DNA of 32,300 nucleotides from Flavobacteriales bacterium. Lineage in GTDB: Bacteria; Bacteroidota; Bacteroidia; Flavobacteriales_E; Vicingaceae. The notes beneath the pieces are model-generated. The model was given only the letters and a program-made list of their open reading frames with translations. It was not told the DNA's origin and ran no database searches. This document shows, piece after piece, positions 15,188 through 22,828 of the stretch (position 1 is its first letter; each line of letters begins with the position of its first letter). A program made the position numbers and the translations under genes. Location: contig JAESTF010000199.1 of the NCBI GenBank assembly GCA_016763795.1, positions 1-32,300 of the forward strand, read 5' to 3'.

Positions 15188-16781
15188 TTGTCCAAATAAT
15201 ATCATTGTCCCAGTTTGCTCTGATATTAATTTCTTTCTCATAATAAATTACTTTTTCGGGTTGTAACCCTTCTAAGTAATTACCAGTATTCCAGTTGCCA
15301 TCACCATTATTATCAACAATTAACTTTAAAGAATAAGCTCCAGGTTGTAAGTATTTATATTGTTTATTTTTTTTGTTAGAAAAATAACTTTCGTTGACTA
15401 ATTTATCTTTTTTATAAAGTTGTAGAATGTATTTTTCTTTAAAATTAGGGTTTAGGGTTAAGTTAATAATTCCATAATCAGATTCTTTTTTGGTTTTAAA
15501 ATCAATTTTAACAGTATCATTTTCTAAACCATAAATATCTTTAAAAGTGTTTGAAGGAATGGAGAGCTGGTAGCTAGTATTTTCTTTAAAATCATACGCC
15601 AATTCAAATTTTCTTAATCCAATATCTGTAAAAAATGATGTAGTAATTAAAACACTATCTTCATACAACATAACGCTATTAGAGCTGTATTCGGTAAATG
15701 GTGTATTAATACTTAATATAATACTTTTATTTAAATCAAAGTTGCTTGTGATGTTTGTAGTCATGTGTAAAGAAGTATCTATTAATTTACTTCTATCAAT
15801 AATTTCAATATCGATAGTGTCAATAATTTTAGCATTATCTTTTAATTCTAATACCAAGTTTTCGAGATCTAAATCAGGTGTTAACCATATTGTTAAACTA
15901 TCTCCATTTTCGTTTTTTTCTATTAGACTCCAGCTCTCAATTTCCTCATTAAAGACTTTATTTAAAGGGGTTATGATTAGGTTTTTAGTTGGTTGATTCA
16001 ATACAATATCAATTTTTCCATAAAGCTTATTTTTTATTTTATCAATAAATTGCAAACCACCTTTTTCTTTAAATAAGTAAATTATATTATTTGAACTCGA
16101 TGAATCAAGGAAGATAATTTCATTTTGAAAGCCTATTTCTTCGTTAGGCAAATCGAATAAATAATTACTATTAATATCGTTAATTGCAAAAAATTTGTAC
16201 TTACCATTTGCAATATTAGTAATCGAAAACTTTCCTTCTTTATCAGTTAATGCGACATATCTCGGTAATTCTTTTAAAGGAATCGAATCTTCAAACTGAT
16301 CATAAAGCAATACGTAAATATTTTCTTTTGCAGATTGGTCAAAAGCATTGATTACGGTTCCAGAATAGCTAAGAGAATCAATATAATTTCCAGTAGAAAA
16401 AATATATTTATAATTGGGAAAAATGTTGTTTTCGGTAATGTCAGAAATAGCGTTTCCAAAATTTAAACTGTAAGTAGTATTTGGTGCCAATTTACTTTTA
16501 AGCTTAATGACTAATTTTTTTCCTTTGATGCTAATTTCAGGAGGAGTTTCCATTAAAGGCGATACAATTAACTGGCTAGAAACATTAGTTAGCCTAATAT
16601 ATTCGTCAAATTCAATTACGATTGTTTCATCATTAAAAGCAACAGAACCATTTAAGGGAGAGCTTTCAATTTCTTTTGGTATAGCTACGTCTTTTTCTCC
16701 ACCAGTTAATGGTTTAATCTGAGCACAAGAAAATAAAATTATTGCACTTATAATAAAAGGTATGATTTGTTTTAGATTCAA
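15177..16781 (-). CDS. Ig-like domain lipoprotein (TGGEKD family)
   Basis: A 534-residue outer-membrane or periplasmic lipoprotein. The signal peptide ends in a lipobox LFSC with C19, followed by the IKPLTGGEKD motif typical of a Bacteroidetes lipoprotein family. Residues about 35-130 form a bacterial Ig-like (Big_5-type) domain: IVIEFDEYIRL, LVIKLKSKLAPNTTYSLNFG. A regulatory beta-sandwich follows (YSGTVINAFDQ, ALTDKEGKFSITNIANGKYKFFAINDINSN). The C-terminus again has a sandwich with DNNGDGNWNTGNYLEG. Function unknown. The start is TTG 16781; its TTGA overlaps the TGA stop of the upstream reductase, and no in-frame ATG precedes the lipobox, so the start is well supported and probably coupled. 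Confidence 0.82.
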   Translation of the reverse strand: MNLKQIIPFIISAIILFSCAQIKPLTGGEKDVAIPKEIESSPLNGSVAFNDETIVIEFDEYIRLTNVSSQLIVSPLMETPPEISIKGKKLVIKLKSKLAPNTTYSLNFGNAISDITENNIFPNYKYIFSTGNYIDSLSYSGTVINAFDQSAKENIYVLLYDQFEDSIPLKELPRYVALTDKEGKFSITNIANGKYKFFAINDINSNYLFDLPNEEIGFQNEIIFLDSSSSNNIIYLFKEKGGLQFIDKIKNKLYGKIDIVLNQPTKNLIITPLNKVFNEEIESWSLIEKNENGDSLTIWLTPDLDLENLVLELKDNAKIIDTIDIEIIDRSKLIDTSLHMTTNITSNFDLNKSIILSINTPFTEYSSNSVMLYEDSVLITTSFFTDIGLRKFELAYDFKENTSYQLSIPSNTFKDIYGLENDTVKIDFKTKKESDYGIINLTLNPNFKEKYILQLYKKDKLVNESYFSNKKNKQYKYLQPGAYSLKLIVDNNGDGNWNTGNYLEGLQPEKVIYYEKEINIRANWDNDIIWTIKE

Positions 16782-17263
16782 AGAAGAGGTTCTATAATTT
16801 GAACAATTTTAGATAAATATTTTTCATCTACTTCATCAAAATCGTTAAGCTTATCGCTATCAACATCAAGTATTAACGCAACATTACCATCTTTATTTAA
16901 AATGGGTAAAACAATTTCAGATTTAGATGCGGCATTACAAATAATATGATCTGGAAATTCATTTACGTCAGGAACAATAATAATTTCATTTTTGTGCCAT
17001 GCTGTTCCACTTACTCCTCTTCCTAATTGTATTCGTGTACATGCAATTGGGCCTTGAAATGGTCCTAAAACCAATTCGTTACCTTTTACAAAGTAAACTC
17101 CAACCCATAGCCATTCAAACCCATATTTTAATGCTGACATAATATTTGCCAAACTGGCTATTAAATCGTCTTCTCCTTGAATTAATGCAAAAATTTGAGG
17201 GTACAATTCTTTGTATTTTTCTTCTTTTGTAAGATTGTTAGTAATGAGAAGTTCTTCAGCCAT
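16778..17263 (-). CDS. msrC: Free methionine-(R)-sulfoxide reductase (GAF domain)
   Basis: A 161-residue single GAF domain. GPFQGPIACTRI, LGRGVSGTAW and DHIICNAASKSEIVLP match the fRMsr family, which reduces free L-methionine-(R)-sulfoxide with thioredoxin. The three conserved cysteines of the E. coli enzyme (C84, C94, C118) correspond by exact spacing to C75, S85 and C109, so the middle one is serine here. The other residues around the site are kept, so two-cysteine activity is plausible but unproven. The frame extends to a TTG at 17281, but a TATATTTG box at 17268-17275 lies between, so ATG 17263 is used. The stop overlaps the start of the lipoprotein gene. Confidence 0.87.
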   Translation of the reverse strand: MAEELLITNNLTKEEKYKELYPQIFALIQGEDDLIASLANIMSALKYGFEWLWVGVYFVKGNELVLGPFQGPIACTRIQLGRGVSGTAWHKNEIIIVPDVNEFPDHIICNAASKSEIVLPILNKDGNVALILDVDSDKLNDFDEVDEKYLSKIVQIIEPLL

Positions 17264-17267
17264 AGTG

Positions 17268-17275
17268 CAAATATA
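17268..17275 (-). promoter_or_regulatory. Candidate -7 element (TATATTTG) for the msrC-lipoprotein operon
   Basis: Perfect TAnnTTTG on the minus strand, ending 4 bp before ATG 17263. No TTG is seen at the expected distance upstream; TTTTG occurs much closer. The transcript would be nearly leaderless. Confidence 0.35.
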
Positions 17276-17330
17276 AACCAAAACAATTGTGATTTCGATT
17301 GAAGTATCGGAATCTTGTTCTTTTCTAAAT

Positions 17331-17359
17331 AAAAAAGCACCCTCGATAAACGAGGGTGC
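17331..17359 (-). terminator. Rho-independent terminator of the VWA gene
   Basis: A perfect 9-bp GC-rich stem, GCACCCTCG/CGAGGGTGC, with a 5-base loop, followed on the minus strand by TTTTTT. It starts about 30 bp after the stop at 17390. Confidence 0.9.
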
Positions 17360-17389
17360 AGATTGGTAAGTGTTGTGGTTATTGATGTA

Positions 17390-19393
17390 CTATTTTTCTA
17401 TCAGTAACGCACTTGCTTGCATCTCACTCATTTCTACCAACCTTATAAACTCTGCTCTATAGCCATTATCGTCTTTCCCTTTACTGCTTTTAGCTAGTTT
17501 TATAACTTGTGTATAAGAAGCATTTACTTTATGTTTAGAATTTCTTAACAACAACCCAAACTCAGCAACAGCAGCTGAAAACTTAAAGTTATTAGAACTC
17601 TTTGCAAAAGGAACTAATTTGCCTTTTAAATGCCTTACAATTAGTTTACTCTTTTTTCCTTGAGGAGCTTTGTATCTAAATTTTACAGTTAATATTTCGT
17701 TGTTGTTAGAAGTTTTTTCAATTTCATTTTTTTGGTATCTTAAAGGATCTACACTTGCTATTTCTTCAGAGCTGCCTTTTAAAACCACCTCGTATAAAGC
17801 TGTAACAGTATGCCCAGACCCTAGCTCTCCAGCATCTTTTGTATCATCATTAAAGTCTTCATCATTTAATAGTCTGTTTTCGTAGCCAATTAATTTATAA
17901 GAAGCTATTTTGTTAGGATTAAATTCTACTTGAATTTTAACATCTTTAGCAATGGTGTGCATTGTTCCTCCCATTTCGGTAACCAACACTTTTTTAGCTT
18001 CTAAAATGTTATCAATGTAAGCGTAATTCCCGTTTCCTTTATCAGCTAAAGTTTCCATTTTAGAATCTTTGTAATTCCCCATTCCAAAACCTAAACAGGT
18101 TAAAAATACACCAGATTCTCTTTTCTTTTCAATCAATCTAGTCATTTCACCATCACTACTTGCTCCAATATTAAAATCACCATCAGTAGCTAAAATAACT
18201 CTGTTGTTTCCTTCTTTTATGAAATTTTCTATGGCAACTTTATATGCTAATTTTATTCCTGCACCACCAGCTGTAGAGCCTCCAGCATTTAAGTTGTTTA
18301 ATGCATTCATTATTTTTTCTTTTTCATTTCCAGGAGTAGATTCTAATACTAAACCAGCAGCACCAGCATAAACAACTATTGCAACCTTGTCGTTTTCAGT
18401 AAGGTTTTTAATTAATAATCCGAATGATTTTTTTAATAAAGGCAATTTATTTGGAGAGCTCATAGAACCAGAAACATCTAATAAAAAAACGATATTGCTT
18501 GAAGGAAGATTTTCCATTTCAATTTTTTCTCCTTGTATTCCGATATGTACTAATTTGTGTTTTGTGTTCCACGGACAATCACTCATTTCTGTAGTTATCG
18601 AAAAAGGAGCCTCGTCTTTTGGTTGAGGATAATCATAATTAAAATAATTAATCATTTCTTCAATTCTTACTGCATCAATTGGCGGGTTTTGACCGCTATT
18701 AATAAACCTTCTCATATTAGAATACGAAGCTGCATCAACATCAATAGAAAAAGTAGAAAGTGGTGTAGCTTTTGCCATTTTAAAATTATTTTCTGGATTA
18801 TGAGCATACCCTTCTGTGTTAAAATTATCTCTTCGAGATTCTATAGGAGCAGATAAATAGCCATAAGATTTATTTCTGTTTTTTTGCTTTCTGTATTTTC
18901 TTTTTGAAGAAATTGAAGCTACTGAACGGCTAGGCATGTTTTTAATGTCTTGAACTGTAATTGTTGTTTCAGAAGAAACTTCATCTTTACTAATCAAAGG
19001 AATTTCATTGGTAATAATCGTAAATTCTTCTAAGTTCTCTGCTGAGGCGCTAAGCGTTATATTTTTAACCGTATTTTTTCCTGCGGAAACAATAATGTTT
19101 TCAATTTTTTCAAGCTTATATCCAACATAAGCAACTTGAATTTTATATTTTCCAGGCTTAATATTTGTAAAAATATATTTCCCATCAAAATCGGTAGTAG
19201 TTCCTGATACTTGAGTGTTTGATTTAAATAAAGTTACATTAGCAAAAGGCAAAGGGTCTCCATTTGATGCATCGATGATTTCGCCTTTTAAAGTTCCGGT
19301 AGCATTTTGAGCTATTAATCCATTAAATGAGGATAGTAAAATAAATACTAACAAAATAGGTAGTGTTTGTGTTGCTTTTTTTATTGTTTTCAT
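17390..19393 (-). CDS. VWA domain protein, YfbK-like, with carboxypeptidase-regulatory and plug-like N-terminus
   Basis: A 667-residue exported protein. Residues 1-29 are a signal peptide. Residues 33-115 form a CarboxypepD_reg-like domain (GTLKGEIIDASNGDPLPFANVTL). Residues 118-165 (EEFTIITNEIPLISKD, TVQDIKNMPSRSVASI) resemble the start of a TonB-receptor plug, but no barrel follows. A YfbK-type N-domain follows (PLSTFSIDVDAASYSNMRRFI, RIEEMINYFNYDYP), then the VWA domain with MIDAS motif D306-V-S-G-S and T in ILATDGDFN, and the DUF3520-like C-terminal domain (KIASYKLIGYENRLLNDEDF to the end). It probably acts in the envelope by metal-dependent protein binding; the partner is unknown. It has its own terminator. 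Confidence 0.88.
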   Translation of the reverse strand: MKTIKKATQTLPILLVFILLSSFNGLIAQNATGTLKGEIIDASNGDPLPFANVTLFKSNTQVSGTTTDFDGKYIFTNIKPGKYKIQVAYVGYKLEKIENIIVSAGKNTVKNITLSASAENLEEFTIITNEIPLISKDEVSSETTITVQDIKNMPSRSVASISSKRKYRKQKNRNKSYGYLSAPIESRRDNFNTEGYAHNPENNFKMAKATPLSTFSIDVDAASYSNMRRFINSGQNPPIDAVRIEEMINYFNYDYPQPKDEAPFSITTEMSDCPWNTKHKLVHIGIQGEKIEMENLPSSNIVFLLDVSGSMSSPNKLPLLKKSFGLLIKNLTENDKVAIVVYAGAAGLVLESTPGNEKEKIMNALNNLNAGGSTAGGAGIKLAYKVAIENFIKEGNNRVILATDGDFNIGASSDGEMTRLIEKKRESGVFLTCLGFGMGNYKDSKMETLADKGNGNYAYIDNILEAKKVLVTEMGGTMHTIAKDVKIQVEFNPNKIASYKLIGYENRLLNDEDFNDDTKDAGELGSGHTVTALYEVVLKGSSEEIASVDPLRYQKNEIEKTSNNNEILTVKFRYKAPQGKKSKLIVRHLKGKLVPFAKSSNNFKFSAAVAEFGLLLRNSKHKVNASYTQVIKLAKSSKGKDDNGYRAEFIRLVEMSEMQASALLIEK

Positions 19394-19508
19394 AATTATA
19401 ATTTTTAGTGAGACTTATTTTTTGATAGGTAGATGTAAGTAATTCTTAAATTCCATAAAACGAATGATTATTTTTGTTTGAAAATCAGTTTAATTATTAA
19501 AATTATTC

Positions 19509-20624
19509 TTGGATAGAGTAGATAATATACAAGCAAGCAAACAGAAAAAAGTTTCTGACAACAATCAAAATCGATACGATTTTATAATTGTTGGACAAGG
19601 GTTGGCAGGTTCTGTATTGGCTTATTCGTTAATGCAGAAAAAGCAAAAAGTTTTGGTAATTGATGAAGAAGCTCAATCAAGTTCTTCTAGGGTAGCTGCA
19701 GGGTTATGTAATCCTGTAGTTTTTAAACGATTGACTAAAAGTTGGATGATAGATGAGGTTTTACCTTTTGCTAAAGCATTCTATCAAAATCAAGAAACAT
19801 TATTAAATGAGCAGTTTTATTTTGATGTTCCATTATATAAATTGTTTGTGGATGAAAAAGAGCAACAGTTTTGGAAACAAAAAAGCAATGAACCTCATTT
19901 GTTTGATTGGATAAATGATAAAACAGAATTCCCTTTTGATGCAACACATTTAACTTATCCTTTTGGTGCTGCTAAAACCTTACAGTCAGGATTTTTAAAA
20001 ACAGCAAGTTGGTTGTCTAAATTTAAAAACTATTTGATTGATAATAATGCTTATCTCAACCAAAAATTTGATTACAGTAAAATTGAATTAATTGAAAATG
20101 GTGTAGTTTGGAATGGTTATCGAGCTAAAAAAATTATTTTTTGCGAAGGATATCAATGTACCCACAATCCTTATTTTGACTGGTTACCATTTAAATTAAC
20201 CAAAGGAGAAGTGTTAACGGTAAAGTTTAAAAATTTAGAATTAAAGCATGCCATTAATAAAGGTGTTTTTGTCCTTCCTTATGAGGATAATTATAAATTA
20301 GGAGCAACTTATAATTGGGACGAGTTGGATGAAGTTCCCACCCAAGAAGGAAAAGAACAATTGTTAAAAAGAGCTGCACGCTTTATTGATGATGATATAG
20401 AAATTATCTCTCATAAGGCTGGTGTTCGTCCAACAGTTTCTGATAGAAGACCTCTGTTAGGGATCCATCCAAAAGAGAAACAATTAGCAGTGTTTAATGG
20501 AATGGGAACAAAGGGGGTAATGTTAGCTCCTTATTTTGCAAATAAAATGGTACATTTAATGCTCAAAAATGAGCCACTTCCAAGTGAGGTAAATATTAAT
20601 CGATTTATTAAAAAAGAGGCTTGA
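19509..20624 (+). CDS. FAD-dependent oxidoreductase (DAO family)
   Basis: A 371-residue flavoprotein. The dinucleotide-binding motif is at residues 23-50: YDFIIVGQGLAGSVLAYSLM with GxGxxG at 29-34 and VLVIDE closing the Rossmann unit. SSSSRVAAGLCNPVV and the C-terminal HKAGVRPTVSDRRPLLGIHP and NGMGTKGVMLAPYFA are typical of DAO-fold amine/amino-acid oxidases. The substrate is not predictable. The only usable start before the FAD motif is TTG 19509: there is no in-frame ATG, GTG or other TTG downstream and a stop lies 18 bp upstream. The hydrophilic 22-residue leader is unusual, so the true start is uncertain. Confidence 0.8.
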   Translation: MDRVDNIQASKQKKVSDNNQNRYDFIIVGQGLAGSVLAYSLMQKKQKVLVIDEEAQSSSSRVAAGLCNPVVFKRLTKSWMIDEVLPFAKAFYQNQETLLNEQFYFDVPLYKLFVDEKEQQFWKQKSNEPHLFDWINDKTEFPFDATHLTYPFGAAKTLQSGFLKTASWLSKFKNYLIDNNAYLNQKFDYSKIELIENGVVWNGYRAKKIIFCEGYQCTHNPYFDWLPFKLTKGEVLTVKFKNLELKHAINKGVFVLPYEDNYKLGATYNWDELDEVPTQEGKEQLLKRAARFIDDDIEIISHKAGVRPTVSDRRPLLGIHPKEKQLAVFNGMGTKGVMLAPYFANKMVHLMLKNEPLPSEVNINRFIKKEA

Positions 20625-20664
20625 TTTTTGCACCAACTTTGGTCAAATTAAAAAAATTACAACT

Positions 20665-21009
20665 ATGAAAAAACTAATCCCTATTATAATTCTATCAATT
20701 GCTTTTGGATTTTCAATTAATACTGTTAAAGCTCAAAAAGTGTATACCGTAAAATACGAAAGCCAAGCAGATGTTAAAGTTTACATTGTAAAGTATGAAT
20801 CGCAATGCGATTTAAAGGTTTATCATGTAAAATATGAATCACAAGCAAAAAAAGATGGTAAATGGTTTAATGTAAAGTACGAAAGCCAGGCAGACAAGAA
20901 AATCTATTATGTAAAGTATGAATCTCAAGCAGATTTAAAAATTTACTATGTGGATTATGAATCTCAAGCTGGCTGGAAAAATTCTTCTAAGTCACATTTA
21001 ATGAAATAG
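20665..21009 (+). CDS. DUF6150 family secreted repeat protein
   Basis: A 114-residue protein with a signal peptide (1-23, ending VKAQ). The mature part is almost entirely six copies of a unit of about 13 residues with consensus (V/I)Y-x-V-K-Y-E-S-Q-A-D-x-K; the third copy has two extra residues (AKKDGK). The end GWKNSSKSHLMK is also characteristic. I recognise this as the DUF6150 family of Bacteroidetes, for which I know no function. The alternating polar and non-polar residues suggest short beta strands stacked as a solenoid (inference). It lies 40 bp after the FAD oxidoreductase and ends 4 bp from a convergent gene. Confidence 0.85.
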   Translation: MKKLIPIIILSIAFGFSINTVKAQKVYTVKYESQADVKVYIVKYESQCDLKVYHVKYESQAKKDGKWFNVKYESQADKKIYYVKYESQADLKIYYVDYESQAGWKNSSKSHLMK

Positions 21010-21013
21010 TATT

Positions 21014-21847
21014 TTAACAACCATCAGGGCCAATATCTAATACAAACTTTTGTTTAACAGTTAATCCTTTTGCATTTTTTGCGGGATTCCATTTAGGCAT
21101 TGATTGAACCAGTTTAACTAACATGTTATCTATTTCTGTATCACCATAAGAGCTATCTATTAGAATGCTTTCGGGGTTTCCATTCTTATTAATTGTAAAA
21201 GAGATAGATGCTTGAGGTAAAAGTTTAAAATTTTTAGCTTGAATTTTATTCATACTATTTTTTTCAAAATAAGTAATCATTTGCTCATAACCATTAATAT
21301 ACTCTGCTTCTATTTTAGGGGTAACAATTAAAGATACATTCATTTGTCGGTTTTGAATTTGGTCGTTATAATTTTTCTTTTGATAATGAACATTGATAAG
21401 GATATTAGAAGAAATACTGGCTGAATTAAAAAGCTCTTTTTGTTTGCTGGTTAACGTTGCATCTAAACCTTTTGCTTCATATTCTTTACCATTTATAGTC
21501 GCTGTAATAATAACAGAGTTATAATCAGAAATCCAACTAGAAGGATAATTTTCAATAATATCGCTAAGGGATTTAGCTTTTTTTATTTTTTCTTGAGTTA
21601 TAGGTCTATAAAATCCTTGCTTGGTAAAGCCTCTAACCATATAAGATATTTTCTGTTTTACAGGAGCTTTTTTTAAGTTAGAAATTTCTAGCTCAAAATA
21701 AGTTTTGACCGAATCAGATGGTGCTACGGTAACAGGATTTGTGTTAGAATTTCTTAATTCAACATTTTCTGATTTATTGATAAATCCAAAAGCAGTAAAA
21801 CCAATAATTGCGATTATTGTACTAAAAAGTATCATCTTTTTTTTCAT
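21014..21847 (-). CDS. TonB C-terminal-domain protein
   Basis: A 277-residue protein with one N-terminal membrane segment or signal (about 4-22). Residues about 210-275 form a TonB-like C-terminal fold: ASISFTINKNGNPESILIDSSYGDTEID, LVQSMPKWNPAKNAKG and VKQKFVLDIG, the pattern V-x-F-x-I-x-x-x-G typical of Bacteroidetes energy-transducer-type proteins. There is no proline-rich spacer, so a true ExbBD-driven TonB is doubtful. The central region (50-200) is not recognised. It is divergent from the membrane regulator gene, sharing a 137-bp region with four GTAAA repeats, which suggests it may be that regulator's target. Confidence 0.75.
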   Translation of the reverse strand: MKKKMILFSTIIAIIGFTAFGFINKSENVELRNSNTNPVTVAPSDSVKTYFELEISNLKKAPVKQKISYMVRGFTKQGFYRPITQEKIKKAKSLSDIIENYPSSWISDYNSVIITATINGKEYEAKGLDATLTSKQKELFNSASISSNILINVHYQKKNYNDQIQNRQMNVSLIVTPKIEAEYINGYEQMITYFEKNSMNKIQAKNFKLLPQASISFTINKNGNPESILIDSSYGDTEIDNMLVKLVQSMPKWNPAKNAKGLTVKQKFVLDIGPDGC

Positions 21848-21879
21848 AACAAATTAATTTTTAAGATTAAATGATAGAA

Positions 21880-21887
21880 CAAATCTA
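21880..21887 (-). promoter_or_regulatory. Candidate -7 element (TAGATTTG) for the TonB-C gene
   Basis: Perfect TAnnTTTG on the minus strand, 32 bp before the ATG at 21847. The -33 position is occupied by TTTACG, which lies inside the GTAAA repeat array, so a protein bound there could block or help polymerase. Confidence 0.4.
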
Positions 21888-21908
21888 ACACTGAATTGTC
21901 TTTTTTAG

Positions 21909-21947
21909 CGTAAACAGACTGTAAATTAATGTAAAACCATTGTAAAA
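21909..21947 (+). promoter_or_regulatory. Four helically phased GTAAA direct repeats (candidate operator)
   Basis: GTAAA begins at 21910, 21921, 21931 and 21942, spacings of 11, 10 and 11 bp, one per DNA turn. The preceding base is T in three copies and C in the first. OmpR-type winged helices usually bind direct repeats at this spacing, and the downstream gene encodes such a domain. Confidence 0.5.
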
Positions 21948-21984
21948 GAGTATTCAGCAAAAACAAAAACTATAAATTTACAAC

Positions 21985-22827
21985 ATGAAAAAATGGAGGC
22001 TCGTATTTGTTGGAATACTATTTTTTTTCGCAGTTGAAGGATGTGAAAAAAATGATTTTGAATTACAACAGGATCATGAAGAGGTAATTATGCGAAAAAT
22101 TGGGCATGAAATTTTACTATCTTCAGGAGATACCGTTTCTTTGGTTAAACCAATTATAAAAGAAGGGAGTCAATACAGAATTCAATTTGCTACAGAATTC
22201 GGGTTTCCACCCGAAGAGTTGGCTGTTATAATTGACACTACTTTAAAAAGAGCTCAGTTTAAAGAAAATTATTTAGTGAAAGTTGAAAAATGTGCGACAG
22301 GTGAGGTGGTTTATAGCTATGAGGTTGATGTTTTTGCTCCAACACCTTTTTTAGAGGAACTAGCCTGCAAAGAGAGAGCGCAGCCAGAATCTTGTTATGA
22401 AGTAATTATTCAGTTTATTAGACCTGAACAAGGTTCATTAAATGGTTTTGTATATATATATCTAATTGTCCCTGTTTTTTTTATAGGGCTATTTTTTCTT
22501 AAAAGGAAAAAATCAAGGCTAGATAAGGATAAAATTAAAATAGGGGAATATTTATTTGATGCTCAAAAGATGACCCTTATTCGGCAGGAAAAAACCATTG
22601 AATTAACAAGTAAGGAAAATGAGTTGTTGAGTTTGTTGTATGCATCTGTTAATGAAACTGTAAATAAAGAAACGCTGCTGAATAAAGTATGGGGAGATGA
22701 AGGAGATTATGTAGGCAGAACGCTAGATGTATATATTTCTAAACTCAGAAAAAAATTAGAAAGTGATTCTTCAATTAAATTGAAGAATATTAGAGGAATT
22801 GGTTATAAATTGATTGTTGAGGATTAA
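21985..22827 (+). CDS. Membrane-anchored transcription regulator: periplasmic sensor plus C-terminal OmpR-type winged helix
   Basis: A 280-residue protein. Residues 1-19 are a signal sequence or first membrane segment, ending at C20 (AVEGC, a poor lipobox). Residues 21-153 form a predicted periplasmic domain with C103, C128 and C137. Residues 154-172 (GFVYIYLIVPVFFIGLFFL) are a membrane helix followed by the basic stop-transfer KRKKSR. Residues 183-280 are a Trans_reg_C winged helix: IELTSKENELLSLLYASVNETVNKETLLNKVWG, RTLDVYISKLRKKLE, IKNIRGIGYKL-type end. There is no receiver domain. It is thus a one-component regulator like ToxR or CadC but with the reverse domain order. It is divergent from the TonB-C gene, and its stop is one base from the convergent cysteine hydrolase. 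Confidence 0.85.
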   Translation: MKKWRLVFVGILFFFAVEGCEKNDFELQQDHEEVIMRKIGHEILLSSGDTVSLVKPIIKEGSQYRIQFATEFGFPPEELAVIIDTTLKRAQFKENYLVKVEKCATGEVVYSYEVDVFAPTPFLEELACKERAQPESCYEVIIQFIRPEQGSLNGFVYIYLIVPVFFIGLFFLKRKKSRLDKDKIKIGEYLFDAQKMTLIRQEKTIELTSKENELLSLLYASVNETVNKETLLNKVWGDEGDYVGRTLDVYISKLRKKLESDSSIKLKNIRGIGYKLIVED

Positions 22828-22828
22828 T

